DNA from: Flavobacteriales bacterium UBA7878 | GTDB taxonomy: Bacteria > Bacteroidota > Bacteroidia > Flavobacteriales > Schleiferiaceae | DNA: 28,218 nucleotides | NCBI GenBank assembly: GCA_002501205.1 | Contig: DLRW01000014.1 | Span: forward strand, 1,048 to 29,265 | Reading direction: 5' to 3' | Part shown: piece by piece, positions 17,478 through 25,102 of the stretch | How positions within the stretch are numbered: the stretch's first letter is position 1 | Layout of the letters: the number at the start of each line of letters is the position of its first letter | Made by a program: the position numbers and the translations under genes | Notes under the pieces: model-generated | Databases searched by the model: none | Told to the model about the DNA's origin: nothing | What the model saw: only the letters and a program-made list of their open reading frames with translations

Positions 17478-18887
17478 ATGATTTACTCCTTAATGGTTGT
17501 GGTCTTTGTGCTGGGTTACCTGGCCATTGCCCTGGAACACAACATTAAAATCGATAAAGCGGCCTCGGCCTTAATGACCGGAACCATCTGTTGGGCTCTG
17601 TACGTTATTGGTGCCGAAGGAATCATAGATTTCCACTCTGTTCCTCATTGGATATCGGATATGTTCGCTGAAGAGAAGAACATCACCGATCAGCATGAAA
17701 TCGTGACCCACTACGTTACGGAATTCCAAATCCTGGAACACCTGGGGGAAATCGCTTCGATTTTATTCTTCCTGATGGGTGCCATGACCATTGTGGAGTT
17801 GGTGGATGCGCATGAGGGTTTTTCGGTAATTACCGATCGTATTAAAACCACCAGTCGCCGCAGCCTCCTTTGGATCATCTGTATTTTAACCTTCTTCTTC
17901 TCTGCTGCCTTGGACAACCTTACCACCTCGATTGTGATGGTATCCTTGCTACGGAAGTTGATTGACGATAAGAAGGACCGCTGGCTTTTTGCCGGTATGG
18001 TCGTGATTGCCGCTAATGCTGGTGGCGCCTGGTCTCCGATTGGCGATGTAACTACCACCATGCTGTGGATTGGCGGACAGATTAGCGCCGGGGCAGTAAT
18101 CATTAAATTGATTCTTCCCAGTTTAATTGCCCTGATTGTACCCCTAATTGTACTAACGCCTCGCATGAAAGGCAATGTAACGCGCCCTCGCAAAGCCGAA
18201 GGCAAGGAACATTTTGTGAACCCTACCACCGAACGCGAGCGCAATATTGTATTTGGCGTAGGTGTTGGTGGTTTGCTTTTCGTACCACTGTTTAAAACCT
18301 ATACTCACCTCCCTCCTTTTATGGGAATGATGTTGAGTTTAAGTGTACTGTGGATGATCACCGAAATTATGCACCGCTCTAAAAACCGTGAGACCAAATC
18401 CAAGCTTTCGGTGATTGGCGTTTTACGCAAGATTGATACCGCCAGTGTATTATTCTTCCTGGGAATTTTATTGGCGGTAGCCAGTTTACAATCGGCCGGA
18501 CAATTAGGCGCACTGGCTAATACCCTCGATAATAATATTGGCACCGGCACCGAAACAGGAGTGTATTCCGTGGGCGTGATCATTGGGCTCTTATCAGCCA
18601 TTGTAGATAATGTACCATTGGTAGCCGCATCTATGGGTATGTACGATATTGATCCTACTATGGGCGGATTATTCGCTTCGGATGGATTATTCTGGGAATT
18701 CCTGGCTTATTGTGCCGGTACCGGAGGTTCTGCCTTGATCATTGGTTCTGCTGCCGGCGTAGCAGTAATGGGCTTGGAGAGCATCTCTTTTGGTTGGTAC
18801 CTGAAAAGAATTTCCATTTTGGCGATCATCGGCTATTTCGCAGGTGCCGCTACTTACATTATTCAAGAATCGATCTTCCACCTATAG
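17478..18887 (+). CDS. nhaD: Sodium:proton antiporter NhaD
   Basis: This 469-residue inner-membrane protein has about a dozen hydrophobic segments and belongs to the ArsB/NhaD ion-transporter superfamily. It exports Na+ (and Li+) in exchange for protons and is common in marine and salt-tolerant bacteria. The family core ALDNLTTSIVM near residue 140 and the paired motif SAIVDNVPLVAA near residue 375 carry Asp-Asn pairs within membrane segments that are typical ion-site elements of this fold. A cytoplasmic loop with basic residues follows TPRMKGNVTRPRKA. It starts 6 bases after the amino-acid dehydrogenase stop and is followed by a strong terminator, so this two-gene unit ends here. Confidence 0.93.
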   Translation: MIYSLMVVVFVLGYLAIALEHNIKIDKAASALMTGTICWALYVIGAEGIIDFHSVPHWISDMFAEEKNITDQHEIVTHYVTEFQILEHLGEIASILFFLMGAMTIVELVDAHEGFSVITDRIKTTSRRSLLWIICILTFFFSAALDNLTTSIVMVSLLRKLIDDKKDRWLFAGMVVIAANAGGAWSPIGDVTTTMLWIGGQISAGAVIIKLILPSLIALIVPLIVLTPRMKGNVTRPRKAEGKEHFVNPTTERERNIVFGVGVGGLLFVPLFKTYTHLPPFMGMMLSLSVLWMITEIMHRSKNRETKSKLSVIGVLRKIDTASVLFFLGILLAVASLQSAGQLGALANTLDNNIGTGTETGVYSVGVIIGLLSAIVDNVPLVAASMGMYDIDPTMGGLFASDGLFWEFLAYCAGTGGSALIIGSAAGVAVMGLESISFGWYLKRISILAIIGYFAGAATYIIQESIFHL

Positions 18888-18911
18888 GGAAGTTTTCAAA
18901 CTAATACCAAT

Positions 18912-18951
18912 CCTGCTGAAGGCTAAAATCCCTCAGCAGGATTTTTTTTTT
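18912..18951 (+). terminator. Intrinsic terminator after nhaD
   Basis: CCTGCTGA at 18912-18919 pairs with TCAGCAGG at 18933-18940 around a 13-base loop, followed by A and ten T. It lies 25 bases after the nhaD stop. Confidence 0.9.
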
Positions 18952-19042
18952 GCTCTTAACCTCCCCTTGTTAATTTCTATTTAGATAAGCATACGAGGCG
19001 CTGGCAAGCTCCCGTTATATTTACGATCTATAAGAATATTCC

Positions 19043-19741
19043 ATGAAATTAAGCTTTCTGCAAATGAGCATGGCCGAAGGAGACAGCCTGGCCACCGAAC
19101 CCGTAGAGAAAACATTAAGCATTTGGGAGCTGGTAAGCAGCGGTGGTCCTGGCGGAATCGCCATTATGTCGGTGCTGTTTATCCTCTCTGTAATTGCGGT
19201 TTACATATTTGTTGAGCGCTGGGGCGCGATAAAGCGAGCCAACCAAATGGAGAGCAACTTCATGGAAGGTATTCGCACAAATGTATTGGCCGGTAATTTA
19301 GATGCCGCCCGTAACCTTTGCTCCAGCGAAGACACGCCTGCAGCTCGCATGATTTCCAAAGGTATTTCGCGCATTGGCAAACCCCTGAAGGATATTAATG
19401 CCGCCATAGAAAATACCGGTAAACTCGAAGTATCCTCCTTAGAAACCAATCTTCCTACCCTGGCTACCATTTCCGGAGCCGCCCCTATGATTGGATTCTT
19501 GGGAACGGTAATCGGGATGATCTTAGCCTTCCACGAAATGGCCGCAGCCGGTGGACAGATTAATATTGAAATGTTGGCCGAAGGAATTTACACCGCAATG
19601 AGTACTACCGTAGCCGGTTTGGCCGTTGGTATTTTAGCTTACCTTGGATATAACATTCTGGTGAGTCGTGTAAATAAGACCATTTACAATATGGAATTAC
19701 GGGCCACCGAATTCCTCGACCTATTGAACGAACCCGCCTAA
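19043..19741 (+). CDS. exbB: MotA/TolQ/ExbB proton channel family protein
   Basis: This 232-residue inner-membrane protein is the ExbB/TolQ subunit that, with ExbD, uses the proton gradient to drive TonB. Three membrane segments are visible: about residues 37-57, 147-170 and 184-206. The family-typical stretch between the second and third segments reads ISGAAPMIGFLGTVIGMILAF near 149-169. ExbD, a TonB-like protein and folC follow with almost no gaps. A TATATTTA sequence at 19016-19023 is one mismatch from a -7 box and lies 19 bases before the ATG; it may be the promoter. The call exbB over tolQ rests on the tonB-like gene two genes downstream. Confidence 0.88.
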   Translation: MKLSFLQMSMAEGDSLATEPVEKTLSIWELVSSGGPGGIAIMSVLFILSVIAVYIFVERWGAIKRANQMESNFMEGIRTNVLAGNLDAARNLCSSEDTPAARMISKGISRIGKPLKDINAAIENTGKLEVSSLETNLPTLATISGAAPMIGFLGTVIGMILAFHEMAAAGGQINIEMLAEGIYTAMSTTVAGLAVGILAYLGYNILVSRVNKTIYNMELRATEFLDLLNEPA

Positions 19742-19742
19742 T

Positions 19743-20135
19743 ATGGACTTACAACGCAGATCGAAAGTAAGCGCCGAATTCAACATGAGCAGTATGACGG
19801 ATATCGTCTTCCTGCTCCTGATCTTCTTTATGCTAGCTTCTACCCTGGTAACTACCAGTGCCCTGGATTTGGTCTTACCTAAAAGCGAGGCCCAAACCGT
19901 GAAGCGTAAAGATGTAACGGTGAACATTAGTCCGGATCAACGTATTTCGGTAGGCAATGTAATTGTTACATCCTCCGAATTGGAACGTGAAGTTTTAAAG
20001 CAGGTCGCTGGAAAAGAAGAAGCCGTAGTAATACTGCGTGCCGATAAAAGCGTACCTTATGAAATGGTGGTAAAGGTGATGGACATTGCCTATCGCAACC
20101 GCCTAAAAATGATTGCCGCAACCGATCCCAGCTAG
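19743..20135 (+). CDS. exbD: Biopolymer transport protein ExbD/TolR
   Basis: This 130-residue protein has one N-terminal membrane segment (MTDIVFLLLIFFMLASTLV, about 18-36) with the conserved proton-carrying Asp20, preceded by a basic cytoplasmic tail. A periplasmic domain occupies residues 40-130 and ends in the VMDIAYRNRLKMIAATD segment typical of ExbD/TolR. The start codon is separated from the exbB stop by one base, so translation is coupled. It forms the proton-driven motor with the upstream ExbB. Confidence 0.9.
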   Translation: MDLQRRSKVSAEFNMSSMTDIVFLLLIFFMLASTLVTTSALDLVLPKSEAQTVKRKDVTVNISPDQRISVGNVIVTSSELEREVLKQVAGKEEAVVILRADKSVPYEMVVKVMDIAYRNRLKMIAATDPS

Positions 20136-20957
20136 ATGGATATCGAGGAAGAAAAAAATAATCGCCGTCGGGCTTTAATCAGCACCCTGGTTATCCATGG
20201 AGCGCTGTTTATCCTATTCCTCTTTGTGGGTCTCACCTATTATGACCCCAAACCGGAGGACGGCATCCTTATTAATTTCGGGAATAGTGAAACCGGTCAG
20301 GGTGAAGTGTATGAAGCGCCCAGCAGTGGCTCCCCTCAGAACCAGGCCAGCACTCCGGTTGAGACCCAGCAAGTAATGACCCAGGATATGGAAGATGCAC
20401 CCAGCATTGACCAAAGCAGCAATACCAGCACTCCCGTGGACCCCGATCCTGAACCTCAGGAAACCACCAATAATCCCAACGAAACCGATAATCAGCAGGT
20501 TCCAGATGAACCGGATCCCCAACCTTCTGAAAGTTTACAAAACCTATTGAATAATGCCTCTAATTCCCAAAGTGGCGGTCAAGGTATTACCGAAGGCAGT
20601 GGCGACCAAGGTCGGGAAGATGGTGATCCTAATTCGAATAATTATACCGGAAACGGAGGTGGCGGTAATGGCGATGGCAATTACCTTTTAGGCAATCGTA
20701 AAGCCCTGGCCAAACCCAAACCCGAGCCTTGCGAAGCTTCGGGCCGGGTAGTGGTAAAAATCTATGTAGATCCCAAGGGCAATGTAGTGCGCGCTATAGC
20801 CGGTGAGAAAGTTCCCGGTGGAGCAGCGACTACTACCACCAGCTCTTGTTTATTTGAGCGGGCCCGTAAAGCAGCTATGCAAACCACCTTTGAAGCGGAT
20901 CGCGATGCACCGGTACAGCAAAGTGGTTATATCATTTACAATTTCACCAAGAATTGA
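20136..20957 (+). CDS. TonB-like energy transducer
   Basis: This 273-residue protein begins with a basic cytoplasmic tail and one membrane anchor (about 13-34, containing the conserved His21 seen in TonB anchors). A long linker from 35 to about 200 is rich in Pro, Gln, Asn, Ser and Gly, with acidic residues. The C-terminal domain (about 200-273) is TonB-like, with SGRVVVKIYVDPKGNVV and a final strand GYIIYNFTKN. TonB would carry energy from ExbB/ExbD to outer-membrane receptors. It begins directly after the exbD stop. The linker is less Lys/Pro-repetitive than in enteric TonB. The C-terminal domain also contains a Cys pair (about 199 and 237), which could form a disulfide. Confidence 0.82.
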   Translation: MDIEEEKNNRRRALISTLVIHGALFILFLFVGLTYYDPKPEDGILINFGNSETGQGEVYEAPSSGSPQNQASTPVETQQVMTQDMEDAPSIDQSSNTSTPVDPDPEPQETTNNPNETDNQQVPDEPDPQPSESLQNLLNNASNSQSGGQGITEGSGDQGREDGDPNSNNYTGNGGGGNGDGNYLLGNRKALAKPKPEPCEASGRVVVKIYVDPKGNVVRAIAGEKVPGGAATTTTSSCLFERARKAAMQTTFEADRDAPVQQSGYIIYNFTKN

Positions 20958-22192
20958 GTTCGTATAGCGAAACACTGGACTGGCTCTTTCAGCAATTGCC
21001 CATGTACCAGCGCATTGGTCAGGCGGCCTATAAAGCCGACCTAAGCAATACCTTGGCCTTAATGGAAATATTGGAACAACCGCAGCAAAGCTTTAAAAGC
21101 GTGCATGTGGCCGGCACCAATGGCAAGGGCTCCAGTTCGCATATGCTGGCGGCCATTTTTCAAGAGGCGGGCTATAAAACCGGCTTGTACACCTCCCCCC
21201 ATTTAGTTGATTTCCGGGAGCGCATCCGCATTAATGGCCAAATGATATCGGAAGACGCAGTAGTTGAGTTCGTGGAGCAATACCGTGATCAGTTCAGCTC
21301 CTTGGGCCTCTCCTTTTTTGAGATGACCGTAGGCCTGGCCTTCGATTATTTCCGTAAAGAAGAAGTGGATATTGCCATTGTAGAGGTTGGCATGGGTGGT
21401 CGCTTGGACAGCACCAATGTACTGCTACCCGAATTGAGTTTAATTACCCATATCGGCTTAGATCACACCCAATTCTTAGGCGATACCTTAGGCGCTATTG
21501 CCGGCGAAAAAGCAGGCATCATCAAGCCCGGTGTTCCGGTGGTGATTAGTGAAAGGCAGCCCGAATGTGATCCGGTATTTAAAAAGAAGGCCGCTGAAAT
21601 GGAAGCGCCTCTATTCTTTGCCATAGATCAGGTTCGACCTTCCCGCTTATATATGGAGCTCGACCTGAAAGGTGCCTATCAAGAAAATAATTTACGGGGG
21701 GTATTAGCGGCGGTAGATCAATTGCAGGCCAAGGGATGGGATATCCAGGCTTCGGTAGAAAAAGCCTTGAGCCAGGTTTGTGCCCTTACGGGATTACGAG
21801 GCCGTTGGGAGATCTTGAGTCGCAAGCCGCTTACTATTTGCGATACGGGACATAATTTTACTGGCATCCAGGCCCTGATGGAGCAAATCAAAGGCCTTAG
21901 CTATCGTCAATTGCATATTGTTTGGGGTATGGTTGGTGATAAGCAGATTAAAGACATATTGCGGATCTTACCCCAAAGCGCATTTTATTATTTCACCAAG
22001 GCGGAAATCCCGCGGGCCCTCGATGCCGAAACCCTTAAACGCGAAGCCCTCAAATTTGGCCTGGCCGGTAAGGCTTATGCCGATGTGCCCAGCGCAGTAA
22101 AGGCCGCTCAGGAGCATACCTTAAGTGATGATCTCATCTTTATTGGGGGCAGCACCTTTGTGGTAGCGGATTATTTGGCCCACATTGCTTAG
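20954..22192 (+). CDS. folC: Bifunctional dihydrofolate/folylpolyglutamate synthase
   Basis: This 412-residue Mur-ligase-like enzyme adds glutamate to dihydropteroate and to folates. The P-loop VAGTNGKGSSSH is centred on Lys58, followed by TSPHL(V)DFRERIRING, EVGMGGRLDSTN and a C-terminal DTGHNFTG segment, all typical of FolC. I start it at the TTG at 20954, because the family N-terminus (tyrosine, then ETLDWLFQQLPMYQRIG) is encoded directly downstream of it; the first ATG at 21002 would delete it. The TTG overlaps the tonB stop TGA as TTGA, so translation is coupled by re-initiation. It closes the exbB-exbD-tonB operon, where no functional link to folate is evident. Confidence 0.92.
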   Translation: MSSYSETLDWLFQQLPMYQRIGQAAYKADLSNTLALMEILEQPQQSFKSVHVAGTNGKGSSSHMLAAIFQEAGYKTGLYTSPHLVDFRERIRINGQMISEDAVVEFVEQYRDQFSSLGLSFFEMTVGLAFDYFRKEEVDIAIVEVGMGGRLDSTNVLLPELSLITHIGLDHTQFLGDTLGAIAGEKAGIIKPGVPVVISERQPECDPVFKKKAAEMEAPLFFAIDQVRPSRLYMELDLKGAYQENNLRGVLAAVDQLQAKGWDIQASVEKALSQVCALTGLRGRWEILSRKPLTICDTGHNFTGIQALMEQIKGLSYRQLHIVWGMVGDKQIKDILRILPQSAFYYFTKAEIPRALDAETLKREALKFGLAGKAYADVPSAVKAAQEHTLSDDLIFIGGSTFVVADYLAHIA

Positions 22193-22665
22193 CACAGAGA
22201 GTCTCTACCTAAACTAAGCCCCTTTCTTTTATTCCTTCAGAAAATAACTTTTACGTAAAGCAGAACAGCTTATAAGGCCAAGGAACGATATTTCAAAATC
22301 CTTAGTCCGGCCAAAGTGCTAATTGAACTTATCCATTTTTTTAAACGGAAATGCAGCTCAAGCTGCCTCCTCCACTTGTCTAATGCCACACATCCAGGAA
22401 CCTTGTACTTACCTCCTTTACGCACAAGGTCCACGAGGTATAATAGCAGCGCAGCACCGGGATTTACAATTTGTTAGCACGAAGGCCTTGCTGGGTATAA
22501 AATGCCCTTTTGATGATTTGGACCTCGACTAAATGTTTAATTTAGGGTTCTAAGCTCAATTTATATCTAAAAGCAAATAGTAGGGATATATCCCGCTCGG
22601 TCATGCATATAAACAACATTACTAGGAACATTATCAATGTTAGGCACAATTAGAATAAAGGAACA
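22193..22665 (+). other. 473-bp gene-free boundary between the core genes and the unknown-gene array
   Basis: I find no supportable gene here. Two overlapping open frames of fewer than 70 codons exist, one on each strand (plus 22323-22532 from a TTG, and minus roughly 22290-22490), but neither resembles a known protein. The last 90 bases hold structure: a perfect 12-base palindrome GGGATATATCCC at 22583-22594, an inverted repeat AACATT/AATGTT at 22627-22641, and GTTAGGC at 22639-22645. No clear intrinsic terminator follows folC. The region marks the change from dense operons to an array with intergenic repeats. Confidence 0.6.
22627..22645 (+). promoter_or_regulatory. Inverted repeat with GTTAGGC before the AlbA_2 gene
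   Basis: AACATT (22627-22632) and AATGTT (22636-22641) form a perfect 6-bp inverted repeat, and the last GTT continues as GTTAGGC, which fits the integron core GTTRRRY. The start codon is 21 bases further on. It could be a recombination boundary or an operator; the sequence alone does not decide. Confidence 0.35.
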
Positions 22666-23334
22666 ATGACAGACATATTAAAACTTGCAGATAAAGTAGA
22701 AATAGCGACTGAGATAGGAGAAAGCTATTATCGAGAATTTAAGAGTGCTTTTGAAGGACCACCTTCAAAAAAAATGCCTCGAGACATATCAGAAATCAAG
22801 TACGATATCGCCAAGACCTTAGTAGCATTTGCCAATGCAGATGGCGGAGAGCTTTTTGTAGGTATTGAAGATAACCACACTATCACTGGCTTACCTCACA
22901 ATCAAGACAAAATCAATGGGTTATTAAGTTCCCCAAAGGACTGTATTCTAAAAGAAACTCCTGTCCCAATCAAACAATCTTCTCTGATAGATTACAAAGA
23001 TCACAAGGTTATTTATTTCTCAGTTAGCAAAGGCTCTGATTATGTCCATCTTACTTCTAAAGGGGAATGTTTTCAAAGAAAGGACAAGGAATCTGTACCA
23101 ACAGCATCAGAAAAAATCATTTTCGAACGTAATGAAAAAGTGTCTCGAGAGTATGATAGAGCTTTTGTTGATATAGCTAAAATAACTGATTTAGATCATG
23201 AGTTGATAAATCAAGTAGCTCATGAAATTTCGAAATTAATTTCACCTGAAAAATTACTCCAGTATTTTGATTTAGCTGAGTTTGATGGCACATCCCTAAA
23301 GCTAAGAAAAGCAGCACTTTTGCTATTCGCTTAA
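22666..23334 (+). CDS. N-terminal half: AlbA_2 (Schlafen-type) domain protein
   Basis: This 222-residue piece holds the AlbA_2 domain, seen in ESYYREFKSAF (19-29), IAKTLVAFANADGGELFVGI (48-67) and the ITGL segment. This domain is shared with eukaryotic Schlafens and with bacterial ATP-binding transcriptional regulators, and binds nucleic acid in some members. Residues 150-222 form the linker helix region before the ATPase domain, ending LKLRKAALLLFA at the stop. As a stand-alone product it would lack the ATPase and RRM parts. The start ATG is preceded by AAAGGAACA, a reasonable ribosome-binding context. It is the first gene of the array. Confidence 0.8.
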   Translation: MTDILKLADKVEIATEIGESYYREFKSAFEGPPSKKMPRDISEIKYDIAKTLVAFANADGGELFVGIEDNHTITGLPHNQDKINGLLSSPKDCILKETPVPIKQSSLIDYKDHKVIYFSVSKGSDYVHLTSKGECFQRKDKESVPTASEKIIFERNEKVSREYDRAFVDIAKITDLDHELINQVAHEISKLISPEKLLQYFDLAEFDGTSLKLRKAALLLFA

Positions 23335-23364
23335 AAGTCTAGTAAATGGCATCCTCGGCTTCAA

Positions 23365-24483
23365 GTGAGAATATTAAAAGTTAATGGTACCGAAGAAAAA
23401 ACAGGTGAGAATTTCAATGTAACCGAGGTTGGTGAAGCTAATGGAAACATTTTTCAACTTATCGAAAGTAGTTGGGACTTATTGAGACCACATTTAACCG
23501 ATACTCGATTTTCAGAAGATGCATTGTTTAAAAATCAAATTATGTACCCCGAGCTTGCGTGCCGTGAGGCATTGGTAAATGCTATTACACACCGTGACTA
23601 TAGCAATGAAGGTAGGGGAATTGAAGTTAAAATCTTTGATGATAGATTAGTTATTAAAAATCCGGGTGAGCTATTGTCTTCAATTTCAATTAAAGACTTG
23701 GAATCACTAACAGGTGTGCATCAATCAAGAAACACATACGTAGCTCGTGTCTTAAGAGAAGCTGGTCATATTCGTGAACTTGGTGAAGGGATAAGAAGGA
23801 TTCATGATTTACTTCGTAGTAATGACATGGTGGCTCCTGTTATAAAATCAGAGAATAAAACATATTCAATAACCTTGTTTTACAAGTATGTTTATTCTCC
23901 AGAGGAAAAACTTTGGCTCGAAGAATTTGATGGAATTGAATTGTCTAGGGAACAAAAAACTGTTGTCAGACTGGGTGTAAACGGCAGATTGATTTCGGCT
24001 AAGGAAATTTTTGAAAATGTAGGTATAGTAGATGAAAAAGTCTATCGGGAACTAATTGAGTCCCTCAGAGAAAAAGGGATTTTAACGGCTACAATGTCTT
24101 CAAATGAAGCAAGTTATCATAAGAAAAAATATGGCGGCTCAAGAAAAGCTGTCCCCAGATACAAAATAGTAAAACCAGAAAGTGAATCCATAGATCAATT
24201 AGAGGAAGAAGATAGGTCTGATTATGCGCGTATCTATGTAGGGAACATACCCTATGACGTAGTAGAAGAACAATTATATTCATCATTAGAAAAATTTGGC
24301 GAAGTAGTAGACGTAATCATCCCGAGATGGGGCGGTGGCACTAGAGATGGACAGTCTAAAGGCTTCTGTTTTGTAGAGTTTGACAAACGGTTATCAGCGA
24401 ACAATGCGTTGAATTCAAGCAGTCCAATTCTAATTGATGGACGGAAACTACGGCTAAAAGAAGCTGATAAGGTTTTAAAATAA
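23365..24483 (+). CDS. C-terminal half: GHKL-type ATPase domain with C-terminal RRM
   Basis: If translated on its own from the GTG at 23365, this part is 372 residues, but no ribosome-binding sequence precedes the GTG and the protein would start inside a domain. Numbered from the full-length ATG, the ATPase has an N-box REALVNAITHRDY (300-312), a DDRLVIKNPG box (325-334) and an ELGEGIRRI glycine box (371-379), as in HATPase_c_4 proteins. The RNA recognition motif shows RNP2 RIYVGNI (522-528) and RNP1 SKGFCFVEF (564-572), the two aromatic-bearing RNA contact strands. An acidic, low-complexity linker separates the two. RRM proteins occur in Bacteroidota as small free proteins; the fusion to this ATPase is unfamiliar to me. 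Confidence 0.75.
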   Translation: MRILKVNGTEEKTGENFNVTEVGEANGNIFQLIESSWDLLRPHLTDTRFSEDALFKNQIMYPELACREALVNAITHRDYSNEGRGIEVKIFDDRLVIKNPGELLSSISIKDLESLTGVHQSRNTYVARVLREAGHIRELGEGIRRIHDLLRSNDMVAPVIKSENKTYSITLFYKYVYSPEEKLWLEEFDGIELSREQKTVVRLGVNGRLISAKEIFENVGIVDEKVYRELIESLREKGILTATMSSNEASYHKKKYGGSRKAVPRYKIVKPESESIDQLEEEDRSDYARIYVGNIPYDVVEEQLYSSLEKFGEVVDVIIPRWGGGTRDGQSKGFCFVEFDKRLSANNALNSSSPILIDGRKLRLKEADKVLK

Positions 24484-24493
24484 AAACTGTACC

Positions 24494-24547
24494 CAACAAA
24501 ACCTTTACGCAATGCCCTTCAGGACACTGCGCATAGCCAAAACGTTG
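24494..24547 (+). repeat. attC-like inverted-repeat element, copy A
   Basis: The element starts with CAAC and ends with GTTG, which pair. Inside are unpaired spacers, a broken stem CTTTACGC/GCGCATAG with two mismatches, a short TG/CA and CCT/AGG stem and a tiny loop. This is the R-spacer-L-variable-tip layout of attC sites. It follows the stop codon of the RRM gene by 10 bases and ends 11 bases before the next start codon. It shares 47 of 54 bases with copy B. Confidence 0.6.
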
Positions 24548-24558
24548 TAGCTAATTGA

Positions 24559-25032
24559 ATGACAAAGAAAAGAACATATCAAGAAGAGGTTGAAAAATTG
24601 TGTAAAGCAATTGATATCGCTATTGATTCTTACAAAACACATCCTCCAAAAGATTGGACACCAGATATCGTGAATATGGTCACTTCTAACTTAGAAAAAG
24701 ATAAGTTCCGAAGAATAGATGCAGAACAAAAGATTAAAACACTTGCCTCACTGAAATATGATATTAAAGCGGTTTTTACATATTTTCAAGAAGGAGCTGG
24801 AGAAACTGTTGAATATTTTTGGAATAAGATATGTGAAGCAAATCTCGATTATAAAAGAGAAAATAAACTAGAAAAGATTCTTAATAGAGGCAAAATCAGA
24901 GGTCGAATTGAATACGAATATGTAACTGATATGATTGTAGTTGCGGAACAAGTCGGAATGACAAGTGAAGAGGAAACAAAAAGACTAAGTGAAATGCTTG
25001 GGGAATATGAATCAAAAAAGAAAAACAACTAG
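24559..25032 (+). CDS. Hypothetical cytoplasmic protein between two attC-like elements
   Basis: I do not recognise this 157-residue protein. It is hydrophilic, rich in Lys and Glu, without signal peptide or membrane segment, and probably mostly helical. The middle part (KYDIKAVFTYFQEGAGETVEYFWNKI, about residues 74-99) is the most structured-looking stretch, and the C-terminus is a charged tail ESKKKNN. It is bounded by attC-like copies A (upstream) and B (downstream), starts 11 bases after copy A, and has the size and layout of a single-gene cassette. No promoter box is seen in the short gap, so expression from an upstream promoter is likely. Confidence 0.7.
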   Translation: MTKKRTYQEEVEKLCKAIDIAIDSYKTHPPKDWTPDIVNMVTSNLEKDKFRRIDAEQKIKTLASLKYDIKAVFTYFQEGAGETVEYFWNKICEANLDYKRENKLEKILNRGKIRGRIEYEYVTDMIVVAEQVGMTSEEETKRLSEMLGEYESKKKNN

Positions 25033-25035
25033 CAA

Positions 25036-25089
25036 CAACAAAACCTATACGCAATGCCCTACTGGACACTGCGCATAGTTAGACCGTTG
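25036..25089 (+). repeat. attC-like inverted-repeat element, copy B
   Basis: CAAC at 25036-25039 pairs with GTTG at 25086-25089. CTAT (25045-25048) pairs with ATAG (25075-25078), CGC (25050-25052) with GCG (25071-25073), TG with CA, and CC with GG around a 4-base loop TACT. Single unpaired bases interrupt the stem, as the extrahelical bases do in attC. The stem is better paired than in copy A. It lies between the stop of one gene and 13 bases before the next start. Confidence 0.62.
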
Positions 25090-25102
25090 GAGCACATTTA
25101 AA

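Larger units (their letters stand above)
22666..24483 (+). pseudogene. AlbA_2 - GHKL ATPase - RRM protein interrupted by one in-frame TAA
   Basis: A single reading frame of 606 codons runs from the ATG at 22666 to the TAA at 24481-24483, broken only by TAA at codon 223 (23332-23334). Both halves are in the same frame, and the residues after the stop (KSSKWHPRLQVRIL) continue the family pattern ...LLLFAK..KWHPRLQVRI without gap or shift. One A-to-T change in a lysine AAA codon would produce the stop. The whole protein would carry AlbA_2 (about 18-145), the ATPase domain (about 270-405), a winged-helix-like region (about 425-490) and an RRM (about 520-600). A real nonsense mutation, sequencing error or stop-codon readthrough are all possible. 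Confidence 0.7.

Noticed and set aside
22290..22490. Open frame of about 67 codons on the minus strand, with a basic segment LDKWRRQLELHFRLKKW
   Set aside because: It has no good start codon and ends without any recognisable domain. A degraded gene remnant is possible but not supportable.
22323..22532. 69-codon open frame on the plus strand from a TTG
   Set aside because: It has a rare start codon, no ribosome-binding context, an odd composition rich in Ala, Cys and Pro, and no resemblance to a known family; an equally long open frame lies on the opposite strand.
22583..22594. Perfect palindrome GGGATATATCCC as a regulator operator
   Set aside because: A 12-base palindrome in an AT-rich gap without an adjacent regulator gene or second copy is not enough to call an operator.
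23332..23334. Selenocysteine or pyrrolysine recoding at the internal stop
   Set aside because: The codon is TAA, which neither system uses, and no matching stem-loop was recognised after it.
24494..25089. CRISPR array
   Set aside because: Only two copies exist, each is 54 bp, they are palindromic along their whole length, and a complete gene, not a short spacer, lies between them.
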